A stretch of 64,000 bases of DNA from Leptoclinus maculatus (Eukaryota > Chordata > Actinopteri > Perciformes > Stichaeidae). Shown one piece after another: positions 54,289 to 64,000 of this stretch. The position numbers were made by a program, and so were the translations under genes. The DNA is taken from positions 1,032,001 through 1,096,000 of the forward strand of contig JAVDOI010000007.1 in assembly GCA_032191485.1 (NCBI GenBank), given 5' to 3'. Under the pieces are notes generated by a model that saw nothing but the letters and a program-made list of their open reading frames with translations, was not told the DNA's origin and made no database searches. Position 1 is the first letter of the stretch, and every line of letters starts with the position of its first letter.

Positions 54289-55860
54289 CTCTGATCACTG
54301 AGAGGAGATCAGCCTGTAATGGGTTCAATAAAAGCACCGTCACACGTGGAGGAAGTCTTGTTGCAGATAAAGATGTCAAAGATTTATGTTAGTTGAACTG
54401 CCAGTGCTTAGAATGAAGAGAGACGCCATGTTGTTCCTGAACTATTGTTACAACAGAACATTATTTTTGAACAATGCAGCACATTAAATCACTTTCCACA
54501 GAAGTATAAACGTGTTGCAGCGCTCTCTCTGCCCTCATGTCTCCTCTCTGTATCTCTACCTCCTGTTTTTACTACAAACACACCAGACAGAACCAAACCA
54601 ACACGCTCATCACTGGAGAACACTGCCTCGCTGTGTCAGCAGGCTCTTTTTAAAATATCATGATAAATATTTACTCACATGTAGATTTTTAACACTTTTC
54701 TAAAGCTTCTAAAAATGAATTTACCTTCTTTGTAAAATCCTCAGACATGGAAATAGTGTTTTAATGAGTGAACTATTCATGACGGTCATGTGACTGTCAT
54801 GAATAAACTCAGAGGTTCACGACCAAGTCCAATGACCTCTTAAAGACCCTTCACCACCAAAGGGGTCCTGGTTGATCAGCTAAGCTTATGTAACTTTTAT
54901 AGTGGGCATATGCAGCTCGTTATTGGAGTAGATTGTTACCCATTAGATCATATTTATTCAGTCTGTAGTTGTTAAGGAAGTGTGTCCATGAAGTTTGTTA
55001 CACTTCGCACCAAAACACAGTGAACACAACACAAGGTTTTGATAGCTAGGAATAAACTCTGAGAGTCTGTTCAGTGGACTCAGAACCAGAAGAACCATTC
55101 AGAACTCTATTGTTGTTATGCACACAATAGAGAAGAGAAGAAAGAAAGAAAGAGTAAAAGCATCAGGTGAAGTGATCATCTTCAGAGCTCACATGTTGTT
55201 GGGTCAGAAAATCCAAATGACTACCATGTGGTTGTTTCTGTGTCCTCATGAGAAAGTTCATGACCTGCATTCTGTGTGAACTCACTCTGACATTCGGTAC
55301 TGTTGAATAAGTGCGTTGAACTTGTCCTGACATTTCCTGCTCATGGTGAACTTCATGGTGTAATCTTCACTCTTTTAAATGTTCCATCTTTCAACATTTG
55401 TTTACAATCTGACTCTCATCCTTCAGCAGAGCCATGATGTTACATTCTCTGTTCTTACACATTTACTGTAAATAATTATTAATATTCATAGTCATTCATA
55501 CCTGAGATATAAAGGATGAAATCCAGAAACAACATGGCCGTTGTAGTCTTCAGCTTCTAATCACAGAGTTTAATTCATAAACTCATCAAAACAATAGAAA
55601 AGAACAATAGAAGACCGTTAAAACCCAACAGCCTCGACTGTTACAGCCTTACAGCTGGAGACAAAATGGAGCGTTAGAGAATGTTTGAGTGAACATGTAG
55701 CTGTGACCCAACTTCCTCTTTCACTTCCTCTTCTTCTTCTTCTTCTTCTTCATCTTCCATCTTATTGGTGCATTTCAGCCACGTCATCACTTCCTCACAT
55801 CTCATCACAACTCTTAAAACAGATGAATGTGTTGGCCCCTCCTTCTAAACGTAACCACCA
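54289..55860. other. Upstream of NLR gene B; no gene recognised
   Basis: 54,650 to 54,920 matches 12,140 to 12,390 of copy A. A (CTT)n run lies near 55,730 to 55,752. The rest is non-coding with no assigned repeat. Confidence 0.5.
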
Positions 55861-56035
55861 ATAGAAATGCATGGATGGTTGAGCTCTGTAGCAGTTGGGA
55901 GTGTGTCCTCTGGAGGGCGCTATCACCTCAGCACATCATCTCTGCAGCAGATAGTCCCGTGCTGCTGACGTGGACCTCAGACGCCTCACCAGTTCTTTGT
56001 GTTCAGGTGTATTTTACACTGTTGGCTTGTATGAT
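55861..56035. other. Duplicated flank matching 24,231 to 24,430
   Basis: Last part of the A/B duplication on the B side. It lacks a short segment (tgtccttgagactaattcag-like) present in A. Confidence 0.7.
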
Positions 56036-56288
56036 ATTTATATATATTATAACATATATATATAATATATTATAAATATATATATATATATATTATAATA
56101 TATATATTATAAATATATAATATATATATATATATATTATAATATATATATTATAAATATATAATATATATATGTTATAATATATATTTATAATATATTA
56201 TAATATATATTATAATATATATTATAATATATATATATAATATACTATAATATATATTTATAATATATTATAATATATATATATATAT
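56036..56288. repeat. AT dinucleotide-rich palindromic satellite
   Basis: About 250 bases of tatata and ataatatatat motifs, highly self-complementary, prone to cruciform formation. Confidence 0.95.
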
Positions 56289-57370
56289 CAGTGGCAGGCC
56301 GTGGATTTCATACCTGGGCCTTCAGTGCTGTCCTACTACAGTTAAAAATGCAGAAGATTAAATTGTGGGAAATATAATGTTTTCGGTGGACTGCGCTCAC
56401 GTAGGAGACAACGGGCTGTGTGACCTCTGAACCCGGAAAAAAAAAACACAGCTGCACGTGTGTTCTTAGAGGGTACGCTAAACTAGCTTAGCAGGAAAAC
56501 AACACCAGCACACAAGCTACGAACTCTCCCCACAGCGTTTAGCTGTTCTCTACTGATTCAAACAGGCTAAAGCAATCACCACACAATCCACATTTCTCCA
56601 GAACATAATTCTTGCTTTGTAAAAGAAAACATCTCAAACAGATTAAATTGTCCGGACAATAACTCCACGCATGACGGGATGCTTCGTCATTAACGGACAA
56701 TGCATATAGTCCAAATCAATATAATTAACACAATGACAACAACAAACTCACAAGAACCAGTCACATATATTTATATGACAACAAAGCAACAAATCAACCC
56801 AGCAACACTGCAGCAACACGCCTTCTGATACACACTCGAGGGCCATTCAGATATTAGATGTATAAGAACAAACGCAGTTGACTTAAAGACAAACTCAATC
56901 CTCCTTTCTTTGTTGACAAAGAGTTTAATGTTAAATGTCCTCCAGAAAGGCGTTGCTAGTAAATCACAAATCCGTTTCTCCTCCTTCAGCCATTGAGTGT
57001 TAAAAAAACAAAGCTAGGTAAAAAAAAAAAAATCTACACCAAGCAAAATGCAAAAAATTTCATAATTTCTTCCATATCTTTCACCTTGAACTCTTATTAC
57101 TCCAACTAAGCCTCTGCTGGCTACCTTAAGTTTCAAGTAAAATAAGGGCTACATCTAAAAAAAAAAAAGAAAAAAATACTTTTGAAAAACTTGCATTGTG
57201 TTTCTGGACCGCTGCCGTAAAGGCTAGAAAAGCTGCGCAGGTTAAAATAGAAGCGCTCCGCCAAAATTCATAATTCTCAATTATCCATCAGTTATACGTC
57301 CGGGTCCGGATAGAACAGCGTCTGGGTCTGTATCCGGACCGTGGTCCACCTATTAGTGACCCCTGGTATA
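56289..57370. repeat. hAT-like terminal sequences, degenerate
   Basis: 56,289 begins cagtggcaggccgtggattt, a hAT-like terminus. About 57,240 to 57,366 read on minus begins CAGGGGTCACTAATAGGTGG, another hAT-like end. The ends are different families, and no transposase or pairing end was found. Confidence 0.4.
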
Positions 57371-58393
57371 GTGTATCGAAAATAATCAGTTTTTACAACC
57401 AAAATATGAAAATCAAGACGGACTCTTTAAAAAAACATTCACTGTAAAATAACAAAGAAACACTTCATGAAACATCCGCTTTATTACGTTTTAATCAAAA
57501 TAAAGAGTTCTATGTCTGAGGTCATTCGTCATTTTCATGCATTCCAAATGTAATTATTTTAAATGTAACATATCCATTCTGAAGAAAGAGAAGGTTCAAC
57601 CACAGACATCATACTTTTTGACATTTAGCACAACCGATTCAAATGTTTTTAAAGAGTTAAAATTACATTGGTGAGTTTTTAACTTTCTTTCAAACAAAAA
57701 AAACTTTTATTAGCAAATGAATTGCTTAAATCGTGTAAGTTCCTTTTCCTAATTACAAGGTGTTACGTGTTGACTTTACCAAACACTTACATATTACACT
57801 GTTGCTAATTGGTCCCACAGTGCATCACTGATTATGAGTCTTAATTAATGACCTCAACTCTTCAGTAAACAGCGACCTCATCTACTTCTATTGAAGCTAC
57901 TACATTTCCCACAATGCCTCTGCTGGCTGCAGATGAAAGCTAAAAGTGTATCTTATAAGACGAGGAGACAAAGAGGTGATCCTTAAACCTAACTTGTTTT
58001 TGATTGCAGTTTAGTTTTAAGGTTGGCCGTTAAATAGTGAAATACATTTGTATATTTGTAGCAAATCTTAATTTTAATAAAAAAAAAATGTTAAGGCTGA
58101 TTACAGTCTAGGTATATGAATTATAAATACAAATTAATTCACAATTTGATCCGTTAAAATTTCATGTGTAATATAAAAGTCGCTTAACGACATCAAATCC
58201 CATGAATCCCATTAGAGGCAAAGGCTGACACGGCAGATAATGCTTTCACCTGATAGCTGTCTAGTTTGGTTTAGATGGTGCTGCTTTCACAGAAATTATA
58301 CATTTGTGGATAAAACATTTCAAAAAGTCAGTTTTCTGGGGCACATTGGTCCAGGTATCCACGGTGGGATTACTTTACGGTCGGAAGGCTCGA
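57371..58393. other. 3' flank of the minus-strand GPCR; no gene recognised
   Basis: AT-rich, contains the presumed 3' UTR. No repeat family recognised. Confidence 0.5.
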
Positions 58394-58921
58394 TCACACC
58401 TGGACATCATGCGTCTTCTCAGAGAAACACCGGCCACAGCATCTTCCGTCTACGCGGTCCATCTTGGTGATGTAGACGAGCGGCTCGATGCTGCTGCTCA
58501 GGTCCATGATGGAGAACACGCTGACCCTGATCTGGCAGTGGAACACCACGAACGTGTAGTACGACACGAAGGGCATGAGGGCCACGGGCAGGTAGTTGGA
58601 CACGACGATGGCCAGGATGATCAGCACCATCCGGAGGGCCTTCTTCTTCACTGGGTGCATCTGCTCTTTTCCCGCCACCGAGCGTCTGAGGACCCAGATG
58701 ACGGAGACATTGCAGAAGACCATGACCGCGAAGGCGAACAGGACGACGCCGCTGAAGACCTCGTTGACGCTCTCGACTCCCGCGATGGACGAGGTGAGGC
58801 CGAAAGCCAAGCAGAGGGCCCAGACCACCGCGGAAATGCCGATGCGGATCTTATTGTCTCGGATACCGGTGAACAGCACCGGGTGGACCACGGCCGCGTA
58901 GCGGTCCAGGCAGATACACAC
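58394..58921 (-). CDS. Class A GPCR, exon 2 (TM3 end to C-terminus)
   Basis: 175 codons plus stop. After acceptor tgtcccag it reads VCICLDRYAAVVHPVLF (DRY at the end of TM3), then TM4 (ISAVVWALCLAFGL), TM5 (VVLFAFAVMVFCNVSVIWVL), TM6 (VLIILAIVVSNYLPVALM) and TM7 (SSSIEPLVYI), with a Cys-containing short tail (CCGRC). The TM6 toggle region is NYLP rather than CWxP, and TM7 has EPLVY rather than NPxxY. With exon 1 (59,984 to 59,587) the protein is 302 residues. Related to the P2Y/HCA-type branch by general appearance, ligand unknown. The junction LFL/VCICLDRY is phase 0. Confidence 0.85.
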   Translation of the reverse strand: MCICLDRYAAVVHPVLFTGIRDNKIRIGISAVVWALCLAFGLTSSIAGVESVNEVFSGVVLFAFAVMVFCNVSVIWVLRRSVAGKEQMHPVKKKALRMVLIILAIVVSNYLPVALMPFVSYYTFVVFHCQIRVSVFSIMDLSSSIEPLVYITKMDRVDGRCCGRCFSEKTHDVQV

Positions 58922-59334
58922 CTGGGACAGCAGATCAGTGAAGGAAGAATCATGTTACAGCGTGCACTTTAGTAGTAGCTGAATCAAAATGACTTAATTG
59001 ATGAAAAACTGGAGCAGGTTTTGGAAAAGGAGAAAGAGTTCTGCACTCAACGGGGCTGCAGATAACCCAAATGAGCTTGAAAGTTGTACTTTTGAGTCCC
59101 CTGAATAACAAATGGAAGAGTTACTGACACTTCAAACCTCATGGGCAGCCAAGTTGATCCGAGCCTAAAAGTATAGTATAGTATTAATAAAGTGAATATT
59201 GTATAATTCTGCCTTGAAGCAATCTGTCAAAATGCTTTTATGAGGTTTATGTCTGAAATACAACAGCATTACATTACAAAATGCAAATGAAGTGACGAGG
59301 TGGTCAGATGGTGGTTGCAGCGGGTCACAGTATA

Positions 59335-59440
59335 TAATTCAATTAAATATTATTTGTATAGCCCATTATCACAAATCACAAACTTGCCTTTAGAGGGCTT
59401 TACAATCTGTACATCATCCTAACAATGTCCTAAAAATGTA
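59335..59440. repeat. Interspersed repeat fragment in GPCR intron
   Basis: ttcaattaaatattatttgt, tagcccattatcacaaatca and gagggctttacaatctgtac form a short repeat that is common in teleost genomes. Family not assigned. Confidence 0.5.
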
Positions 59441-59586
59441 ATGTATTGATGTAGAATACAGCAGCAGACTTTCAGCCTATAACCATCTGAAGTCATTTAT
59501 ATATTAGAGCGGCAACAGATTAGGAAAAGACTGTTTTTACTGTCATTTCTAATAAGTTGAAGGTTCATAGAAGGCCAAAAACTCAC

Positions 59587-59984
59587 CAGAAAGAGTGGCG
59601 TTAGGTCCTTGACGCCATACGCGAACCTCTGAAAGTACCAGATGCGGCTGTCGTCCAGCAGCAGCCGGTTGACTATCTCTATGGGCGTCATGAGGCAGAA
59701 GTAGACGTCCAAGACGGCCAGGTTGAAGATGAAGATGTCCGAGGTGGACGCTTCCCTTTTCCTGGAGGCAATCTGCCAAATGACCAGGACGTTACAGGGC
59801 GTCCCCACTGCCAGGTTGAACACCTTCACCCCAAAGTAGAAAATGAAGGCCCAGGGGGACACGGCGCACACGGGGAACTGGTACCACGGTGGGATCCCAC
59901 GGGGGCCACTAGGGGAGGTAGAGTTCACGTAGAGGTTGGTGGAGGGGCTCAGAGTTGTGTTGAACATGGTGGTGAGAAGAAGTG
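59587..59984 (-). CDS. Class A GPCR, exon 1 (N-terminus to TM3)
   Basis: ATG at 59,967; 127 codons, preceded by 17 bases of 5' UTR after an acceptor (ttttcatcag). Extracellular N-terminus with NTT and NST glycosylation sequons, TM1 (VFNLAVGTPCNVLVIW), TM2 (FIFNLAVLDVYFCLMTPI, Asp2.50 present) and the start of TM3 (GVKDLTPLFL). Donor TTTCTG/GTGAGT follows 59,587. No Cys at the usual extracellular end of TM3, so the standard disulfide with loop 2 may be absent. Confidence 0.85.
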
Positions 59985-60079
59985 CTGATGAAAAGAAAGG
60001 GGAAAAGGTGAGTAGAAGGTTAGTTTTGATTATCCATATTTCATTTTTCTACATTTAAAAATAAGTCAACCAATCTTAC

Positions 60080-60150
60080 CTCAAAAGAGTTCACGGTGTC
60101 CTGCAGTCCCGGTCTTCTTCACTTGCTGCAAAACTTTTTTCTGCATGTAG
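60080..60150 (-). other. Probable 5' UTR exon of the minus GPCR
   Basis: A donor TTGAG/GTAAGA at 60,080 (minus) lies about 30 to 100 bases downstream of a TATA-like box. Right border estimated. Confidence 0.35.
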
Positions 60151-60172
60151 CACCAGATCACCAGGGCCAGGG

Positions 60173-60183
60173 GCCTTATAAAC
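60173..60183 (-). promoter_or_regulatory. TATA-like box of the minus GPCR
   Basis: Minus strand gtttataaggc in a GC-rich setting, about 90 bases upstream of the donor at 60,080. Position suits a core promoter; inference only. Confidence 0.4.
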
Positions 60184-62895
60184 ACGCTCCACGGGGACCA
60201 ATGGCATCGTTGGATTGGAACAATTCTGAGGGACGATCTCTGCGACCCACGCCGTGATTGGACAGTAATGCAAAAATAGCATTGCTGAGACATCTTCAGT
60301 GATTGGACGGTTCGGATACGACAGACACAGAGGCGTGTTTAGGTTGCGTTAGACCGGGGTGGCATTATGTCCATGTAGAGTTATACATGCTGCAGGGGCA
60401 AATATTAATGGCCTCCTTGTCTTATTCTCTATACTTTGAGTTGTTCATGTGTGAAGAGGGACTCTGTCTTTGCCTTCAGGGCAACCTGAGTGTAGAGCAA
60501 CCTGCCTGAGAATGTAGTGCTGTCTGTACCATCCTTTAAATTGCCTCTTGTGAATTTGAGTTCAAATACACTAAGCTTATTCCCAGTTGTAGCATTATAA
60601 AGACATCAGCCGCTGGCCTGTGGATGCTTTTTTATTTTTCTCATTCATGTTTCATGTTAAAAGAGCAATCTGATCCCAAGTCTGTTGCTTTGTGTCATTT
60701 CTATCTACAGCAGCACTGCAGCTGAACATTCGCTCTCACTGATGCAACTGCAGACTGTTCAGTAAACAGGTGATGCAACGTAAGCATAGATGAGAAATCT
60801 AATGCAAGGAGTTACTAATGTGTCCGGACTGTGTTAAGTGTTGAGAACCCACTTACATCACTACTGCTGGTTTCATAACCAGTTTCATTATACAACCAAA
60901 GCCGTCTCCTCACCACGAGGAGCGATACTCTGCCTGTGAAGACAGTTGTGGAGTCTCAAACACAGTCATCTCAGATGGGATAGAAGTATGGGACATGTAG
61001 GATCCAGTCTTTTTGGAGTTTAACTAATACTAGTGATTACAACTCAGGATATCCCGGATGTGGTTGCACTAGATTCCCAACACCACTTGCTTTCAGAATG
61101 TGCACAGATTAACACACAAACACAGATAGATCGTTTTCGTTTTAAAACCCTGGATTCAAACAGAAACGCATTAGTGTGGATGTGGCCTACGACGCACGAT
61201 GAGTCCAGAAGAAGTCACATTTTGGTGACACTAGGGAGGCATCACCAAATGCAATATAAAACCCACAACACTGCATTTACATCCATCAATCCACAAATAC
61301 CTTAGTCGTGATGTATCCTCTGTCAGTTTTGACTGTGGGTATTCAAATGTAGGAAATGAATCTCCATGAAGAGCCTGGTGTCTGTCAGGTGTTCGTCTTC
61401 ACAATCCTGGGTCTCCTGGTGAAGAACACTGTGATTTCTAAAAGTGAAATATCTGTTACTAAGCTTACAATTTAAAACTATACGCTAGTGACTTCATTCA
61501 CAGAAATCTCATGTATGACAACTGCTTTGTTAGGATTGCAAAAATTATTTTATTGCATCACGCCAATTATTACACATATATGGTTTTCCAGAAAAATGAA
61601 AAGAGTGTTGTCGAGTATTTTTTCCCCAAATACAGTAAAGTGGTTACAGTACAGGCACATCTACATTAAAATGATGGTTTAAAAAGAGGTATGTAGCTGG
61701 CCCTAAAGAAAACTAAAAACTAAAACTACATGTATAAAAACTAAACAAAACAACAAACGATCTAAAACTAAACTCCGCTGGTCAACACAAAGTGTAGTTT
61801 AACAGGACATTATGTAACCAGAGCCAATGAGAAGCTGGACTCCTAACAATACGCATGTTCAAAGATTATTAAAAAACATTCTGTTGCATAAAGCACAAGA
61901 TCAACAGCAGACACTCTCTCCCATAAAACAGTGTCAACAGAACTATCAAAACAAAAATGATGATGCCAATATAGAGAATTTGCATCAAGTTTACAAGCCA
62001 GACAGACAAGAGATCACCTGCTGCAGTACAGGATCGGTGTGACATGCAAAGTAAAGAACAATGTTTGTGGACATGTGTTCATCTGTGGCAGCAAACATCA
62101 CAGCAGCAGGACGTGGAGTGTTACTTGAATCCACACTCAAATAAAAGTATTGGGTGCATAAACATGATCGTCCCTCTACACAATAACTGATGTTCTCTTG
62201 ATCAAGGTAAGAAACACACAGCAGCTAAACAACGATTTCTTTACTATTTCAACTGTTTATCTAATTCCTTTTTATTCTTTTACTATTTTTAAATGTTTAT
62301 TAATTTCCTTTAGCTAAACTTGTAAACTGTTTCTAACAATTCAAACTGTTTATTCATTAACTTTTGGGTTTCTTGTACCATATTCTTGAATTGTCATAAA
62401 CGGTTCCAACAATTGTTAAATTTAAGCCGTTTTACCTTTTCGGTTATTCTCTCCCATACTCTGTGTGGTGTTGCATGAAGGGTCTTATTTCAACTATAAC
62501 AAGTCATTCTTACATTGGGCCCTGATAGGGAAGCTTTATGCAACAGGTTCATTTAAGAGACTATATTAAGTCTGACTTTAAGTTCTATTTAAGACAAACT
62601 GGTGTTGTGAAAAAAAGGCCTTATTTCATGTTAAAGTATGAAACTTCCATCCTGGACAACTACAATGTGGATTCTATTTAAAAATATTACGTTTTCCTGC
62701 AGCTGTCGGGAGCATTTGTTTCATAGGAGGTAGAGAACATGACATGAGAACATGGTTTCTATCTTTGATTTAATTAAAAGGCAGCACTAGCTTACTGTAT
62801 ATGTTTCTCCCCTTTTTCTTATTTAAAGGTGCATCAGCTGCTCACCGCTCAGCTGTTTGCTTACACGTTCACCGTTTGTATACATATATATATAA
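60184..62895. other. Intergenic region between divergent GPCR genes
   Basis: No gene or recognisable repeat. Short open frames (for example 61,033 to 61,305 and 61,827 to 62,042) have no motifs. AT-rich in 61.4 to 62.9 kb. Confidence 0.5.
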
Positions 62896-62903
62896 TATAA
62901 AAG
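62896..62903 (+). promoter_or_regulatory. TATA-like box upstream of the plus GPCR
   Basis: TATAAAAG, 349 bases before ATG 63,252, inside a short AT repeat; weak evidence. Confidence 0.3.
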
Positions 62904-63061
62904 TATTGAGCAGTGGCTTTAAAGGGTAAAATTGCATGTTTTCAAAGTATCCTCTCTTTTGACAGACATTCAACACAGACGTCTAAAGCGCCGGTGATGG
63001 AAAACTGGAACTTCATAATATCCAAAAAGACGACTATTGGTGGACGAGTCCAACAAACAGG

Positions 63062-63245
63062 ACTTTAACCTAACTGTTGTTAGTTTAGTTGCCGAAACCT
63101 AACTGTTGGTTTTGTTGCTTTAACCTAACTGTTGTTAGTTTAGTTGTCTAAACCTAACTGTTGGTTTAGTTGCCTGAACCTAACTGTTGGTTTAGTTGCC
63201 TGAACCTAACTGTTGGTTTAGTTGCCTAAACCTGACTGTTGGTTT
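63062..63245. repeat. Short tandem repeat directly upstream of the plus GPCR (~26-bp unit)
   Basis: Repeats of aacctaactgttggtttagt + tgcctg, with longer variants at the left end, running to within 10 bases of the start codon. Each unit contains a taactg core. Confidence 0.85.
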
Positions 63246-63251
63246 TGTGTG

Positions 63252-64000
63252 ATGGAAAACTCAACCATCAGTCGGAACAACACAATGGAGGTCAATTACC
63301 TCGTCTGGTACTTCCTGCCCACCGCGGTCACGGTGCCACCACTGGGGTTGCCGGCCAACGCGCTGGTCATACGCCTCCTGCTGGGCAAACCCGGCATCTC
63401 CTCCACCTCGGAGATCTTCATCCTCAACCTGGCTCTGTTCGACATGCTGTTCTGCTTCTTCTTCCCCGTCGAGTTTGTCCGCTTCGTGTGCGATCCAACA
63501 ATGGCTGCTTCTAACTTCGTGGTGTGGGGTCTGAATCAGGCCGGAGGGCCGCTGCTGCTCTGCCTGATGTGTCTGGACAGCTACATGGCCGTCTGTCACC
63601 CGCTGGTCTTCCTCCGGCTCAAGGATCCCAAACTGCGACTGTCGGCGTGCTTCGTGGTGTGCGTCGTCGGCGCCGCCGCCTGCTGTCTGGTGAAGTTCTC
63701 CGCGAAGCTCAAGTGGTACGTGATATCGGGGATCCTGTGCGGCACCACGGCGATCATGACGACCTGCAACATCCTGATTCTCAGGTCCCTCCGCCAATCG
63801 GGGCCCGGCAGGAAGGAGGTGCATCCGGTGATGAAGCGAGCGTTTAAAACGGTGCTGACCGCCTCGGTGCTGGTGAACGTCCACTACCTCCCGTCGGTCG
63901 GCGAGTACCTGTTCCGGCAGTTTGGTCCCAGTCAGTTCAAGCCCTTCTCCTTCCTCACCTGCGTGGCCTGGATAGCTCTCTCCACGGCCAGCTTCGTTCA
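63252..64000 (+). CDS. Class A GPCR, single-exon so far, cut by window end
   Basis: ATG 63,252 opens a frame with no stop to the window end (249 codons). N-terminus MENSTISRNNTMEVNYLVWY with two sequons. TM1 (LPTAVTVPPLGLPANALVI), TM2 (ILNLALFDMLFCFFF), TM3 ending CLDSYMAVCHPLVF, TM4 (ACFVVCVVGAAACCLV), TM5 (ISGILCGTTAIMTTCNILIL) and TM6 (VLTASVLVNVHYLPSVGEYL) are visible. Arg3.50 of DRY is replaced by Ser (codon AGC). TM6 has HYLP, like NYLP in the minus-strand receptor at 58,394, so the two are probably paralogues. G+C is much higher than in the flanks. Ligand unknown; TM7 lies outside the window. Confidence 0.85.
   Translation, partial: MENSTISRNNTMEVNYLVWYFLPTAVTVPPLGLPANALVIRLLLGKPGISSTSEIFILNLALFDMLFCFFFPVEFVRFVCDPTMAASNFVVWGLNQAGGPLLLCLMCLDSYMAVCHPLVFLRLKDPKLRLSACFVVCVVGAAACCLVKFSAKLKWYVISGILCGTTAIMTTCNILILRSLRQSGPGRKEVHPVMKRAFKTVLTASVLVNVHYLPSVGEYLFRQFGPSQFKPFSFLTCVAWIALSTASFV

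Noticed and set aside
58304..58972. 222-codon plus-strand open frame antisense to the GPCR
   Set aside because: Asp/His/Glu-rich shadow of a GC-rich coding exon; the minus frame has clear GPCR motifs and splice sites.
61033..61305. 90-codon plus-strand open frame in the GPCR intergenic region
   Set aside because: No motif, no splice context and no recognisable composition; likely chance.
63062..63245. Interstitial telomere repeat (aaccta words)
   Set aside because: The unit is about 26 bp with ctgttggtttagtt, not a TTAGGG array.
63239..63514. Plus-strand open frame starting at 63,239
   Set aside because: Out of frame with the receptor that starts at 63,252 and without any motif.
63261..63884. 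207-codon minus-strand open frame antisense to the plus GPCR
   Set aside because: Shadow frame; the plus frame shows transmembrane segments and receptor motifs.

Overview
The window is nuclear DNA from a ray-finned fish, most likely a teleost. The evidence is NLR immune receptors with the fish-specific FISNA-NACHT module, phase-symmetric LRR exons of 174 bp and C-terminal B30.2 exons, lying among typical fish repeats (Rex3, L2 and Tx1 LINEs, Ty3/Gypsy, BEL/Pao, PIF/Harbinger, piggyBac-type TTAA elements, minisatellites). Genes are split by introns with GT-AG borders. No bacterial or organellar features were seen.

Layout. 1 to 9,460 (minus strand) holds NLR gene A: PYD exon, 60-bp exon, NACHT exon, one 174-bp LRR exon and one terminal LRR exon; its 3' end lies left of the window. 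42,969 to 54,288 (minus) holds NLR gene B, a near-identical paralogue complete from PYD to B30.2. Its ten proposed exons sum to exactly 3,600 nt, i.e. 1,199 codons plus stop, with agreeing phases. A third, truncated NLR fragment (C) lies at 41.24 to 41.63 kb. Genes A and B belong to a tandem duplication whose traces reach 24.4 kb (A) and 56.0 kb (B). Because B preserves empty sites, several mobile-element insertions in A can be delimited to the base: a 1,337-bp TTAA element, a Rex3 end and an L2 LINE.

9.7 to 42 kb is mostly mobile DNA. It contains a retrovirus-like remnant (LTR, accessory-like and env-like reading frames, minus) split by a BEL/Pao element that has lost its reverse transcriptase; a second L2 LINE; and an apparently intact Ty3/Gypsy element with two 533-bp LTRs that look identical. 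A Tx1-type LINE relic follows, with its ORF1 interrupted by a 5.95-kb insertion that has inverted termini, a 6-bp target duplication and about 4.2 kb of 31-bp minisatellite. The 43.9 to 47.3 kb intron of gene B holds a LINE tail and a 2.53-kb Harbinger relic that itself contains a hairpin element and a TTAA-type fragment.

57 to 64 kb holds two class A GPCR genes in divergent orientation: a two-exon receptor on minus (302 aa) and an uninterrupted, right-truncated one on plus. They share an unusual TM6 motif and lack the common TM3 cysteine. The plus-strand receptor has DSY where DRY is expected.

Working together: the NLR proteins combine a pyrin domain (inflammasome-type PYD-PYD contacts), a NACHT ATPase switch, LRRs and, in B, a B30.2 sensor domain. 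The two copies share nearly the same NACHT but carry clearly different pyrin domains and different LRR exon numbers, so this is a locus where exon shuffling and repeat activity are reshaping immune receptors. All domain calls come from reading the sequence; no database search was possible.
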